Source of the DNA: Xanthobacter aminoxidans
Lineage (GTDB): Bacteria > Pseudomonadota > Alphaproteobacteria > Rhizobiales > Xanthobacteraceae
Length of the DNA stretch: 64,000 bases
Assembly (NCBI RefSeq): GCF_023571765.1
Contig: NZ_JAMJXC010000002.1
Span: forward strand, 310,001-374,000
Direction: 5' to 3'
Notes under the pieces: generated by a model
What the model was told of the DNA's origin: nothing
Databases searched by the model: none
The model's input: the letters and a program-made list of their open reading frames with translations, nothing else
Shown: piece by piece, positions 37,630 to 47,389 of the stretch
Layout: each line of letters starts with the position of its first letter
Numbering within the stretch: position 1 is the first letter of the stretch
Translations under genes and position numbers: made by a program

Positions 37630-38609
37630 TGGCCCTTGTGCGGCGCGCGGCGGCTCCGGCGATCCTCGCCGCGGCGGCCGCGCTCCTCGTCGCGCCCCGG
37701 CCTTCGGTCGCGGCGGAGGCCTTCATCACCAACCAGCCCGGCAATGAGGTGGCGGTGGTGGCGCTCGACGGCGCCGCCGCCCCGCCGAAGCTTGTCGGGC
37801 GCATTCCCGTGCCCGGCGAGCCGGCCGGCATCGCCGTGTCGCGGGACGGAAGCCGCGCCTTCGTCACCAGCCCCGAGGGCAAGGCCCTGTCGGTGATCGA
37901 CACGGCGACCCGCACGGTCGAGAAGCGCATCCATGTGGATGGCGGCCCGCTGGGCGTGGCGGTCGCGCCCTCCGGCAAGCCGGTCTATGTGGCGGACTGG
38001 TATGCGGCGCGGCTCCTGGTGGTCGATCCCGACACGCCCGACGCACAGCGCGTCGCCCACACCGGCGCCTCCCCCTCCGGCGTGGCGGTGACGCCCGACG
38101 GCGCCCTCGTGCTCAGCGCCGATCGCGACGACGATCAGGTCTCCATCATCGATGCCGCGACGCTGGAGCGTCTCGCCGTGGTCAAGGTGGGCACGCGCCC
38201 CTTCGGCATCACGTTGTCCGAGGATGGGCGCACCGCCTACACCGCCAATGTGGGCTCGAACGACGTGAGCATCATCGATGTCGCCGCGCGCAAGGTGGTC
38301 GGCACGGTAAAGGTGGGCAACAGGCCCTATGCGGTGGCGCTCGCTGGCACGCTCGCCTTCGTCACCAACCAGTATGCGGGGACGGTGAGCGTGTTCGACA
38401 CCACGACCCTTGCGCCCCGCACCACCATTTCCGTGGGCGAATATCCCGAAGGCATCGCCGCCTCGGACGACGGGCGCGCGGTCTATGTGGTGAACTGGTT
38501 CGACAATTCCATGAGCGTGATCGACACGCAGACGCTGAAGGTGGTCTCGACCCTCGAGGTGGGCGACGGCCCCCGCGCCTTCGGCATCTTCCTGCGCCGG
38601 ACGCCCTGA
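37629..38609 (+). CDS. second secreted YVTN beta-propeller protein
   Basis: Encodes 326 residues. A signal peptide (ending PSVAA|EA) precedes about seven YVTN blades: AFITNQPGNEVAVVALDG, AGIAVSRDGSRAFVTSPEG, VAVTPDGALVLSADRDDDQV, TAYTANVGSNDVSIIDVAAR and VYVVNWFDNSMSVIDTQTL. It is close to the other beta-propeller (33986-34972) in design but not identical. Its ATG overlaps the stop of the SRPBCC gene, so they are translationally coupled. It ends at a bidirectional terminator shared with fae. Confidence 0.9.
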   Translation: MALVRRAAAPAILAAAAALLVAPRPSVAAEAFITNQPGNEVAVVALDGAAAPPKLVGRIPVPGEPAGIAVSRDGSRAFVTSPEGKALSVIDTATRTVEKRIHVDGGPLGVAVAPSGKPVYVADWYAARLLVVDPDTPDAQRVAHTGASPSGVAVTPDGALVLSADRDDDQVSIIDAATLERLAVVKVGTRPFGITLSEDGRTAYTANVGSNDVSIIDVAARKVVGTVKVGNRPYAVALAGTLAFVTNQYAGTVSVFDTTTLAPRTTISVGEYPEGIAASDDGRAVYVVNWFDNSMSVIDTQTLKVVSTLEVGDGPRAFGIFLRRTP

Positions 38610-38684
38610 CGCGCGTTCGACAGCAAGCCCACCTGAAAACGAAACTGATCGGCGGGGGGCCGCCGCAAAATCCCCGAAACGAAA

Positions 38685-38711
38685 ACGACCGGCGGGAAAC
38701 CCGCCGGTCGT
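38685..38711. terminator. bidirectional terminator between the beta-propeller gene and fae
   Basis: ACGACCGGCGGG and CCCGCCGGTCGT form a perfect 12-bp stem with an AAA loop. T-rich tracts follow on both strands (CGTTCTTTT on plus, TTTTCGTTTC on minus), so it can terminate both convergent transcripts. Confidence 0.88.
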
Positions 38712-38812
38712 CGTTCTTTTGGCCTCTATCGCAGAAAGATGGCGGCCAACCGCTGGAGCAGACCCTTCGGCATTGGCGGAGGGTTTCCGCTCTGTCCAGG
38801 GTGGTTTCCGCT

Positions 38813-39319
38813 CTAGGCCGCGAAGGGGTGCTTGGCTTCGTTGCGCTTGTCGGTCGCTTCCTTGGCGGTGGGGGTACCGGCCACGGCGCGAGCGATCGAG
38901 AGCTTGGTCGCCTCGTAGTTGAACTGCTGGATCTTGGCGTCGTCGGCCGCTTCCCAGTGGATGAACACACCCACGCAGATGAAGAGGTCGTCGGCTTCCT
39001 CGACCGGGATCACGCCTTCGGCCACGGAGTCCTGCACCGCCTTGGCGACGCCGTACTGCGCGGGGCCGAACATCTGCACGGCCTGCCGGGCGTCCTTGAT
39101 GGTCACCTTGTTGAACATCACGGTGTTGGGCTTGCAGGGCAGGTTCGGCGCGAGCACCGCGAGGAGGGACGTGAAGCCATCCTTGTTGTTCGTCAGGCTG
39201 GTGACGAACGCCGTCTCGGCCGCGCTGCCGCGCGGGCCGATGATAAGGTCGATGTGGGCGACCTCGTTACCGTCACCGACGAGCGCCTCACCAACCAGAA
39301 CCTTGCTGATCTTAGCCAC
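38813..39319 (-). CDS. fae: formaldehyde-activating enzyme
   Basis: Encodes 168 residues. It condenses formaldehyde with tetrahydromethanopterin to methylene-H4MPT in methylotrophs. The sequence is close to Fae1 of Methylobacterium: [20 protein letters not shown] with the active-site His, [51 protein letters not shown] and [16 protein letters not shown]. It starts with GTG at 39319, with GGAGGA upstream. It lies beside the PQQ-linked alcohol oxidation accessory genes, which would supply formaldehyde if the substrate is methanol. Confidence 0.96.
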   Translation of the reverse strand: MAKISKVLVGEALVGDGNEVAHIDLIIGPRGSAAETAFVTSLTNNKDGFTSLLAVLAPNLPCKPNTVMFNKVTIKDARQAVQMFGPAQYGVAKAVQDSVAEGVIPVEEADDLFICVGVFIHWEAADDAKIQQFNYEATKLSIARAVAGTPTAKEATDKRNEAKHPFAA

Positions 39320-39864
39320 CTTCTGTCCTCCCTCGTAGATCGACTAGGGATGACCGCCCCCGAAGACAGTTCCGGACGGCGGTCCTATGCCGCCTACCCT
39401 TGTTGTCAGCGCTCGGCGCGGAATGCCGAACCGGTTCACCAGATAGCGCGCGGAGCCTAGCCGCGCCGAGGCTCGCCTGCAAGCCGCCGCGACAGCGAAT
39501 CCATGCCGCGGCGCAGCGTGAAAAATTGGCCGGCAAAACGCCTGGTAGCGACCTTGCGAACGGCCTTGCGAGAGGCTCGCAGGACCGGGCCGCGACCTGC
39601 CCCTGCGGCGGCAGCGCCGGCCAGGTGCTGGGATTGATGGGCAGAACGTGACGGGAAGTATTGCGGTTGTTCAATACCAATCTTCCCGAGAAGCCTTGCC
39701 GAACATTCCTGTTGGCACTCAGCTTGCTTCTTAATTTTTGCACAGATTGCCCGTGAGAAGGCAGCCTGCCGGTCAGTACAGCTTGAATGGCTAGCGAAGG
39801 TTTGTCGCAGAGGGACGGAAGCAGGGGAGTGGCACACGCAGCGCCGGTCTCAGGAACCCTGGTC
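39320..39864. other. gene-free region between fae and a small secreted-protein gene
   Basis: About 545 nt between divergent genes. Open frames on the minus strand here lack ribosome-binding sites. A sigma-54-type promoter points right at 39712-39728; the fae promoter should be in the first 150 nt, but no clear element is visible. The stretch around 39690-39760 is AT-rich for this genome. Confidence 0.5.
39712..39728 (+). promoter_or_regulatory. sigma-54 (RpoN) -24/-12 promoter
   Basis: TTGGCAC-N5-TTGCT with the invariant GG and GC separated by exactly 10 nt matches the consensus TGGCAC-N5-TTGC. It is followed by an AT-rich tract (TTCTTAATTTTTG). It would start transcription near 39739, upstream of the 39865 gene. 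Confidence 0.6.
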
Positions 39865-40071
39865 ATGTTCATTGTTCTATACGCCTGCCTCATCAGCGCT
39901 CCGGCCACCTGCCGGGAGGAGAAGCTCAGCTTCTCCATGGAAGCGAGCGCGCCCATGACCTGCATGATGTCCTCCCAGCAGGCCATCGCGCAGTGGAGCG
40001 AGAGTCATCCCCAGTGGCAGATCGGCCGCTGGAAGTGCGTGGCCGCCGACCGCCTCATGCGCGACATCTGA
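39865..40071 (+). CDS. small secreted cysteine-containing protein
   Basis: Encodes 68 residues. Short hydrophobic N-terminus MFIVLYACLISAPATCREEK followed by MEASAPMTCMMSSQQAIAQW and HPQWQIGRWKCVAADRLMRD. Three cysteines after the hydrophobic part (or a fourth in it) may form disulfides. I recall similar short proteins in Rhizobiales but no function. The ATG at 39865 has AGGAA upstream; an in-frame ATG at 39787 lacks one. It is behind a sigma-54-type promoter and 119 nt before htpX. Confidence 0.62.
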   Translation: MFIVLYACLISAPATCREEKLSFSMEASAPMTCMMSSQQAIAQWSESHPQWQIGRWKCVAADRLMRDI

Positions 40072-40190
40072 ACCGCGCGGCGGACAGCACCACACTGCCG
40101 CAACGGCAAGCTCGCCCTTGAACGGGGCGCGGTGCCTTCCCATCCTCTAGTCCAAGGTCCGCGTCCTGTGCGCGGCACCGGGAGGGATGG

Positions 40191-41102
40191 ATGAATCACC
40201 TGAAAACGGCGATCCTGCTCGCCGGCATGACCGCCTTGTTCATGGCCGTAGGCTTCGCCCTCGGCGGACGCGGCGGGATGATGATCGCATTCGTGGTGGC
40301 GGCAGGCATGAACCTGTTCAGCTACTGGAATGCGGACAAGATGGTCCTGCGCATGTACGGCGCGCGGGAGGTGGATGATCGTACCGCGCCCGAGTTCGTG
40401 GGCATGGTGCGGGAGCTGGCGCGGCGGGCGGACCTGCCCATGCCGCGGGTGTTCATCATGGACAACCCCCAGCCCAACGCCTTCGCCACCGGCCGCAATC
40501 CGCAGAACGCCGCGGTCGCCGCCACCACCGGCCTGTTGCAGACGCTGACGCCCGAAGAGGTGGCGGGCGTGATGGCGCACGAGCTGGCGCACATCAAGCA
40601 CTACGATACCCTCACCATGACCATTACCGCGACCATCGCCGGCGCCATCTCCATGCTGGCGAACTTCGGCCTGCTGTTCGGTGGGGGCAATCGGGAGAAC
40701 AACAATCCCTTCGGCTTCATCGGCACCATATTGATGGTGGTCCTCGCCCCGATGGCCGCCATGCTGGTGCAGATGGCCATCTCCCGCTCGCGCGAATACG
40801 AGGCCGACCGGGGCGGTGCGGAGATACTGGGGCGGCCCATGGCGCTCGCCTCGGCGCTGGCGAAGATCTCCGGCGAGGCCCATCAGGTGCCGAACTATGA
40901 GGCAGAAGCGAACCCCGCGACTGCCCACATGTTCATCATCAATCCCCTCTCCGGGGCGCGGATGGACAATCTCTTCTCCACCCATCCGGCGGTGGAGAAC
41001 CGCATCGCGGCCTTGCGCGATCTGTCGCAGCGGATGGGCGGCGGAGGTTTCACAGCACCCGCTTCGGCCCCGGCGCAGCCGCGCCGCGGGCCGTGGGGGT
41101 GA
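40191..41102 (+). CDS. htpX: membrane zinc metalloprotease HtpX
   Basis: Encodes 303 residues. It degrades damaged inner-membrane proteins. Two N-terminal membrane segments, then [20 protein letters not shown], the zinc site [11 protein letters not shown] (HEXXH), two more hydrophobic stretches, and [15 protein letters not shown], which supplies the third ligand. The length is normal. The ATG has GGGAGGG upstream. It is convergent with the heparinase-like gene. Confidence 0.96.
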   Translation: MNHLKTAILLAGMTALFMAVGFALGGRGGMMIAFVVAAGMNLFSYWNADKMVLRMYGAREVDDRTAPEFVGMVRELARRADLPMPRVFIMDNPQPNAFATGRNPQNAAVAATTGLLQTLTPEEVAGVMAHELAHIKHYDTLTMTITATIAGAISMLANFGLLFGGGNRENNNPFGFIGTILMVVLAPMAAMLVQMAISRSREYEADRGGAEILGRPMALASALAKISGEAHQVPNYEAEANPATAHMFIINPLSGARMDNLFSTHPAVENRIAALRDLSQRMGGGGFTAPASAPAQPRRGPWG

Positions 41103-41126
41103 TGCCGAAGGTGATCGGTCGGGGCC

Positions 41127-42965
41127 TCAGCCCCGGCCCGGCCGCACCGGCGGCACGCTCTGCGCTTCCCGGGTGCGCACGAAGGTCCAGATGACGCGCG
41201 GCGTGCGCGCCACCTCGCCCGTGAGCACCAGTTGCGAGGTGCGGCGCGGCCCGCCGGTCGCGGCGAGGTCCACGCTCTCCTCCACCACCAGCGGCAGATG
41301 GGGCGCGGCGAAGGCCCAGGCCTCGCCGTTGGGCAGGCTGAGCAAGGCCGTATGGGGATCGTCCAGCCGTTCCACCGTCACCGAGGGGTGCAGGTGGAAG
41401 CGGATGGCGAAGGTCTCCGCCGGCAGCGCCCCGCCCTCCTCCACCGGCCGGAAGATGTCCTCGCCGTCGAGCCGGTTGCCCTCCAGCGCCAGCCGCCACG
41501 AGCGTTGGTGCAGCAGATTGAACGCCTCGGCATAGCCGTCATGGCTGGCGCGCAGCAGCAGTGCATTGTTCCGCGTGCCGCGCTGCACCTCCACATGCTT
41601 CGGTCCGGCGACGATGGGCGCGCCGAAGATGCGCGTCATGGAGCCGCCCTGCAGGAAGCGGCAGGAAGAGGTGTCGGCGATCACCGCGGTGGAATGGGCC
41701 GCCGTGGAGCGGGCCACCTGCCGCCACATTTCCCGGTGCACCTCTGGCACGCCGCAATTGATGACGATGCGCTGGCGGGCGGAGGAGAATTCGAAGGCGA
41801 GGCAGCTCGCATGCGCTTCCCAGCTCGCCACGGTGGGCGGCGGCGGGCCGGTGTCGGCGATCAGCATCAGCGAGCGGGCGTCGAGCCGCTGGTAGCCGGA
41901 ATAGGGCGCATTCGCCACCGGCGCACCGCGCGCGTCGTCGAAGGCGAGGATGGTGGCGAGCTGGTCCGCCGCCGTATGCCCCATGCCGTGGAAATGCGCG
42001 AAGGCGCCGTCGCCGTGCCGGAAGAAGCGCAGCATGGGCATCATCCGGTCCACCGCATTCATCAGCGCGGCGGGAGCCTGCTGGTTGCGGGCGGTGAAGG
42101 CCTGGCGCAACGGCAGAAGGTCCAGCAGCAGCTCGATGAGCATGCCGGGATTGCGGGTCAGCGGGCCGCCGTCCGGCAGGATCTGCCGGTCCAGCTCCTC
42201 GGCGAGGCGCTTCTGCGCGGCCTTGAGGAGACGCGGCTGGTCGGACATGCACAGCCCGGCGAACACCAGCGCGACGATGGCGATGAGGCGGGGATAGCCG
42301 TCCGGCGCGTCGCTCGCCATCCGGCGCAGCTGGCGCACCTGCTTCGCCAGCGAGCGCATGAAGCGGCGGTAGAAATCGTGGTCGGCGTCCTGCAGCAGGA
42401 AGGTCGCCTGGGTGAGCCAGGAGATGATGCGCCGCGCCGCCACGTCGGGGCGCGCCGCCACCGCCTTGGCCTTGCCGGGATCGCGGATGAAATCGCCGAC
42501 GAGGGCGCGGGCATTGGCTCGGGCGATGGTGGTGTTGGCGGCCTTCAGGTGCCGCAGCCAGCCGAAGCCGTGCAGCGCCTCGGCCCATTCCACCGAGGGC
42601 GGCACCAGCTCGAACGCGGTGCGGCCGTCGAGCGCCATCACCTTTCCGGCGAAGGCGAATCGGCCGGAATAGATTTCGCTGGCGACAGTGGCGTCGCCGG
42701 TCCTCAGGTCCTGCGGGGCGATGAGAAGGCGCTCCGGCACCGGCACCGGCACGTAGCCGAGCGGCACGGCGCGGCCGCCGATGCGTGCGAGCACCGTCTG
42801 CGACCAAAGCTCCAGCAGGAGGGTCGCCAGTTGCGTGCGCTCTCGCAGCCCGCCTCGGCTCACGGCGCCTCCCGGCGTGTGGGCGTGGCCCTTCCCGGCC
42901 AGCGTGCCGACCAGATTTCTGGCCACGGCCTGCAGCGGGCCCGCCGATCCATTCCAGATACCCAT
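41127..42965 (-). CDS. heparinase II/III family protein
   Basis: Encodes 612 residues. The N-terminal half is an alpha-barrel-like region (ATFLLQDADHDFYRRFMRSL, LRRMASDAPDGYPRLIAIVA, PDGGPLTRNPGMLIELLLDL with the family RNPG). The C-terminal half is a beta-sandwich: FAHFHGMGHTAADQLATILA, ADTGPPPPTVASWEAHASCL and RIVINCGVP. These are conserved in the alphaproteobacterial heparinase II/III-like proteins. No signal peptide is evident. The substrate is unknown. The rsmB-like gene ends 48 nt upstream on the same strand. Confidence 0.86.
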   Translation of the reverse strand: MGIWNGSAGPLQAVARNLVGTLAGKGHAHTPGGAVSRGGLRERTQLATLLLELWSQTVLARIGGRAVPLGYVPVPVPERLLIAPQDLRTGDATVASEIYSGRFAFAGKVMALDGRTAFELVPPSVEWAEALHGFGWLRHLKAANTTIARANARALVGDFIRDPGKAKAVAARPDVAARRIISWLTQATFLLQDADHDFYRRFMRSLAKQVRQLRRMASDAPDGYPRLIAIVALVFAGLCMSDQPRLLKAAQKRLAEELDRQILPDGGPLTRNPGMLIELLLDLLPLRQAFTARNQQAPAALMNAVDRMMPMLRFFRHGDGAFAHFHGMGHTAADQLATILAFDDARGAPVANAPYSGYQRLDARSLMLIADTGPPPPTVASWEAHASCLAFEFSSARQRIVINCGVPEVHREMWRQVARSTAAHSTAVIADTSSCRFLQGGSMTRIFGAPIVAGPKHVEVQRGTRNNALLLRASHDGYAEAFNLLHQRSWRLALEGNRLDGEDIFRPVEEGGALPAETFAIRFHLHPSVTVERLDDPHTALLSLPNGEAWAFAAPHLPLVVEESVDLAATGGPRRTSQLVLTGEVARTPRVIWTFVRTREAQSVPPVRPGRG

Positions 42966-43013
42966 GCGCCTGTCTTCACCAGCCTCTAGCCCTTGCGGGA
43001 GGCTAGGCGCGGG

Positions 43014-44384
43014 TCAGCCTGCCGGGCTTCCCTTGCGCCGCAGCCGGGCGGCGAAGAAGCCGTCGAGTCCCGACCGCTCCGCCTCCCCCCGCATCCAGTG
43101 ACTTGGAAGAGTGCGCACATCCCCTTGAGGAGTTATGAACAAATCGAGGCCTTCCACCTCTCCGACACCAAGGGGCGCCCGTTCCACGTCGGTGCGGGCG
43201 GCCAGAAGCCGCTCCACCTGCGCCTCACCCTCCTCCGGCTCCAGCGAGCAAGTGGAATAGACGACGAGGCCGCCGGGCTTCACGAGGTCTATGGCGTGGT
43301 CGAGCAGCCGTGCCTGCAAGGTGGCGAGGGTCGGAATGTCCGCCGGCCGCTTGGACACCGCGATGTCCGGATGCCGGCGCAGGGTGCCGGTGGCCGAGCA
43401 GGGCGCATCGAGCAGAACCGCGTCGAACGGACCGCCGGCGAAGGTCGCGGCGTCGCCCTCCACCACGGTCGCGGCGAGGCCGAGCCGTGCCAGATTGTCC
43501 CTGAGGCGGGTGAGGCGGGCGCCGGAACGGTCCACCGCCGTCACCTGCGCCCCCGCGGCGACCAGCTGCGCCGTCTTGCCGCCGGGGGCGGCGCACAGGT
43601 CCGCCACCTTCAGCCCGTCCACTTTCCCGAGCAGCCGGGCAGGAAGGGCGGCGGCGGCGTCCTGCACCCACCATTCCCCTTCCGCGAAACCGGGCAGCGC
43701 GCGCACCGGACCGGCCTGGAGGATGCGCACCGTGCCGGTGGGCAGCACCTCGCCCGAAAGTTTCTCCGCCCAGCCGGCCGGGTCGGCCTTCACGGTGATG
43801 TCGAGGGGCGGCTCCACCCGGTGCATGGCGGCCATGGCGCGCGCGGTGTCGGCGCCATAGGCCTTGGTCCAGCGCTGGCGCAGCCAGTCGGGCGTATCGG
43901 CGAAATCGGGATCGACCCCGGCCATCAGCGCCTCGCCCTCCCGCGCCAGACGGCGCAGCACGGCGTTGACGAGGCCGGCGAAACCCACGGTGGAGCGGTC
44001 GGCGCGGGCGAGGTCCACGCTGAGACCCACCGCCGCATGGCTCGGCACATCCATGAACAGGATCTGCGTCGCCCCGGCGAGCAGCACCGATTCCAGCCGC
44101 GGCGCCGACTTGGGAAAGCCGCGCTCCATCAGCTTGCCGAGCACGGCGCGGAGCGTCCCGAGCCGCCGCAAAGCGGTGGCGACGATGCGATAGGCGAGCG
44201 CCCGGTCGCGCGGCTCCAGCTCCGGGCCGTCGAGCGCCTCTTCCAGCGCGGCGCCCTGCCGCAGCACGGCTTCCAGCGCGTCGACGGCGACGGCGCGGGC
44301 GGACAATCCGGGGGTGGCGGCAACGGGCTTTGGGCTGCCGCCGGGGCGGCGGGAGGAGGCGGGAGCGCTGCGGGGAGTCTTCAT
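43014..44384 (-). CDS. RsmB/NOP-family RNA (cytosine-5)-methyltransferase
   Basis: Encodes 456 residues. An NusB-like N-terminal domain (AVAVDALEAVLRQGAALEEAL, FAGLVNAVLRRLAREGE) precedes an SAM-dependent domain with VADLCAAPGGKTAQL, LDAPCSATGTLRRHPDI and YSTCSLEPEEGEAQV, giving both catalytic cysteines of RsmB-type 16S rRNA m5C methyltransferases. Whether the target is C967 of 16S rRNA cannot be told from sequence alone. The ATG at 44384 is chosen by homology; no strong ribosome-binding site precedes it. Confidence 0.92.
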   Translation of the reverse strand: MKTPRSAPASSRRPGGSPKPVAATPGLSARAVAVDALEAVLRQGAALEEALDGPELEPRDRALAYRIVATALRRLGTLRAVLGKLMERGFPKSAPRLESVLLAGATQILFMDVPSHAAVGLSVDLARADRSTVGFAGLVNAVLRRLAREGEALMAGVDPDFADTPDWLRQRWTKAYGADTARAMAAMHRVEPPLDITVKADPAGWAEKLSGEVLPTGTVRILQAGPVRALPGFAEGEWWVQDAAAALPARLLGKVDGLKVADLCAAPGGKTAQLVAAGAQVTAVDRSGARLTRLRDNLARLGLAATVVEGDAATFAGGPFDAVLLDAPCSATGTLRRHPDIAVSKRPADIPTLATLQARLLDHAIDLVKPGGLVVYSTCSLEPEEGEAQVERLLAARTDVERAPLGVGEVEGLDLFITPQGDVRTLPSHWMRGEAERSGLDGFFAARLRRKGSPAG

Positions 44385-44545
44385 CGGGGAAGGTAGAGCA
44401 CGAACCGGGGCCGGTCGCCAACGCCCCCAAAGGGCGGCACCTCCGGCACCTTCCGCCGCTACCGTTGACGGAAGGTCGCCCGCCGGCCGGCCCGCCGCGC
44501 AAACCTTGCCTCGCCAGCCCCGATCCCGTAAGACGCTTTGGTAAC

Positions 44546-44566
44546 GCCCCGGACCAGAGCCGGGGC
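44546..44566 (+). promoter_or_regulatory. terminator-like stem-loop in the purA leader
   Basis: GCCCCGG (44546-44552) and CCGGGGC (44560-44566) form a 7-bp stem followed by TTTCCTTTG. Because rsmB and purA are divergent, it lies in the purA 5' leader, 62 nt before the start, where it could act as an attenuator. Confidence 0.45.
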
Positions 44567-44628
44567 TTTCCTTTGTGCGCGCGGTCGAGGTCCGAACCAC
44601 CCGCGCTGGGTTCAGGAGGCACCACCGC

Positions 44629-45924
<1,296 letters not shown>

Positions 45925-45976
45925 TGCCGATCTGACGGCTCCGATCTGACGGCACAAGGGGAACCTCACCGCTCCG

Positions 45977-47347
45977 ATGGCTGACTACTATCCCCTCCTG
46001 GTCCGCGCGATCTCCAGTCTGCCCCAGAAGACCGGGGAGAGCCGGCGCGCCGTCTACGATCGTGCCCGCACCGCCCTGATGCGTCAGCTGCGCGGGGTGG
46101 ACCCGCCGCTGCCGGAAGGCGAGATCACCCGCGAGCGGATGGGCCTCGAAGAGGCGATCCGCCGTGTGGAGGCGGAGTTCGCCCAGCAGGACAACACGCC
46201 CGAGCCCCAGCCCGAAGACGAGGTGTTCGAGGACGAGGCGGAAGAGGCCGCGCCCCCACCGCCCCCCGCCCGGTTCGAACCGCCGAAGAGCTCGGCCGCC
46301 CCGGCTGCCCCGGACGAGGAGCCCGAGCCTCCCGCGGACGAAGCCGAAGGCCGTGCGTCCGCCGAGCCCCCCGCCCGGCCCGACCGCCGCCTGCCGCCGC
46401 GCCAGCGCAGCGAGGACGAGACCGAGGGCGACCGCCGCCCGCCGCACCGGCGGGGCGAAGTGCGGAGCCGCGGCGCGGCCGCCAATGGTGGCCGGCGCGG
46501 TGCGTCGGAAGGCGGCGCCTCCTGGAAGAAATTCATCCTGATCGCGATTCTCGCGCTCGTGGTGCTGGGCGGCATCGCCTTCGCCGTGGTCAACCGCGAT
46601 CGCCTCTTCGGCGGCAGCGAGGGCGAGCAGCAGGCGGCGGCACCGGCCACCTCCGGCGCCAGCGCATCCGACCAGGCGAAGTCGGCCGACCGGATGACCA
46701 AAACGTCCGGTGATGCCGCGCGCCGCGCCCCGGCCCAGCGCCCCGGCAACGCCTCGGGCAGCGCCCGTGCCGTGCTGATCGAGGAATCCACCGGTAGCGC
46801 CCAGCCGCAGACGTTCGAAGGCACCATCACCTGGCGCACGGAAACCGTGAACGCCGGGCCGGGCCTGCCGCCCGATATCGGCCTGCGCGGCGACCTCGTG
46901 ATTCCCGAGCGCAAGATCGCGATGAGTTTCGTGCTCCGGCGCAACACCGACCAGACGCTGCCGGCATCCCACACCATCGAGATCGGCTTCAAGCTGCCGG
47001 AAGACTTCCCCTTCGGCGGCGTCGCCAACGTGGACGCGGTGCGGGCGAAGCCGAACCAGCAGGCGCTGGGCACGCCGCTTGCCGGCCTCGCCGTGCGCGT
47101 CAACCCGACCCTGTTCCTGGTGGGCCTCTCGGAAAAGACCGCCGACCGCCAGCGCAACGTTGCCCTGCTGCAGGCCTATCCCTGGCTCGACGTGCTCCTG
47201 ACCTACACCAACAACAAGAAGGCCGTGCTCGCCTTCGAGAAGGGTGTGGCCGGCGAGCAGGCATTCAACGACGCCTTCTCCGCCTGGGGCGAGCTGCTCC
47301 AGCGCCCGCAGGCGGCGCCCGCGTCGTCCGACGGCGGCAGCAACTGA
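45977..47347 (+). CDS. conserved hypothetical protein with a central TM segment
   Basis: Encodes 456 residues. The N-terminal 70 residues form a conserved helical domain (MADYYPLLVRAISSLPQKTG, SRRAVYDRARTALMRQLRGV). A Pro/Glu/Arg-rich low-complexity linker (about 70-180) leads to a TM segment (FILIAILALVVLGGIAFAVV). The part after it has a short disordered linker and a beta-rich domain (TITWRTETVNAGPGLPPDIG, VIPERKIAMSFVLRRNTDQT). This architecture is known from Rhizobiales proteins without assigned function, often next to purA. It starts 52 nt after purA. Confidence 0.85.
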   Translation: MADYYPLLVRAISSLPQKTGESRRAVYDRARTALMRQLRGVDPPLPEGEITRERMGLEEAIRRVEAEFAQQDNTPEPQPEDEVFEDEAEEAAPPPPPARFEPPKSSAAPAAPDEEPEPPADEAEGRASAEPPARPDRRLPPRQRSEDETEGDRRPPHRRGEVRSRGAAANGGRRGASEGGASWKKFILIAILALVVLGGIAFAVVNRDRLFGGSEGEQQAAAPATSGASASDQAKSADRMTKTSGDAARRAPAQRPGNASGSARAVLIEESTGSAQPQTFEGTITWRTETVNAGPGLPPDIGLRGDLVIPERKIAMSFVLRRNTDQTLPASHTIEIGFKLPEDFPFGGVANVDAVRAKPNQQALGTPLAGLAVRVNPTLFLVGLSEKTADRQRNVALLQAYPWLDVLLTYTNNKKAVLAFEKGVAGEQAFNDAFSAWGELLQRPQAAPASSDGGSN

Positions 47348-47351
47348 CGGC

Positions 47352-47367
47352 AGGGCGGGAACGCCCT
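47352..47367. terminator. possible terminator between the 45977-47347 gene and mutS
   Basis: AGGGCG and CGCCCT form a 6-bp stem with a GGAA tetraloop, followed on plus by CCCGTTTCGG. It sits between convergent genes. Confidence 0.4.
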
Positions 47368-47389
47368 CCCGTTTCGGCCCTGGCCCTCG

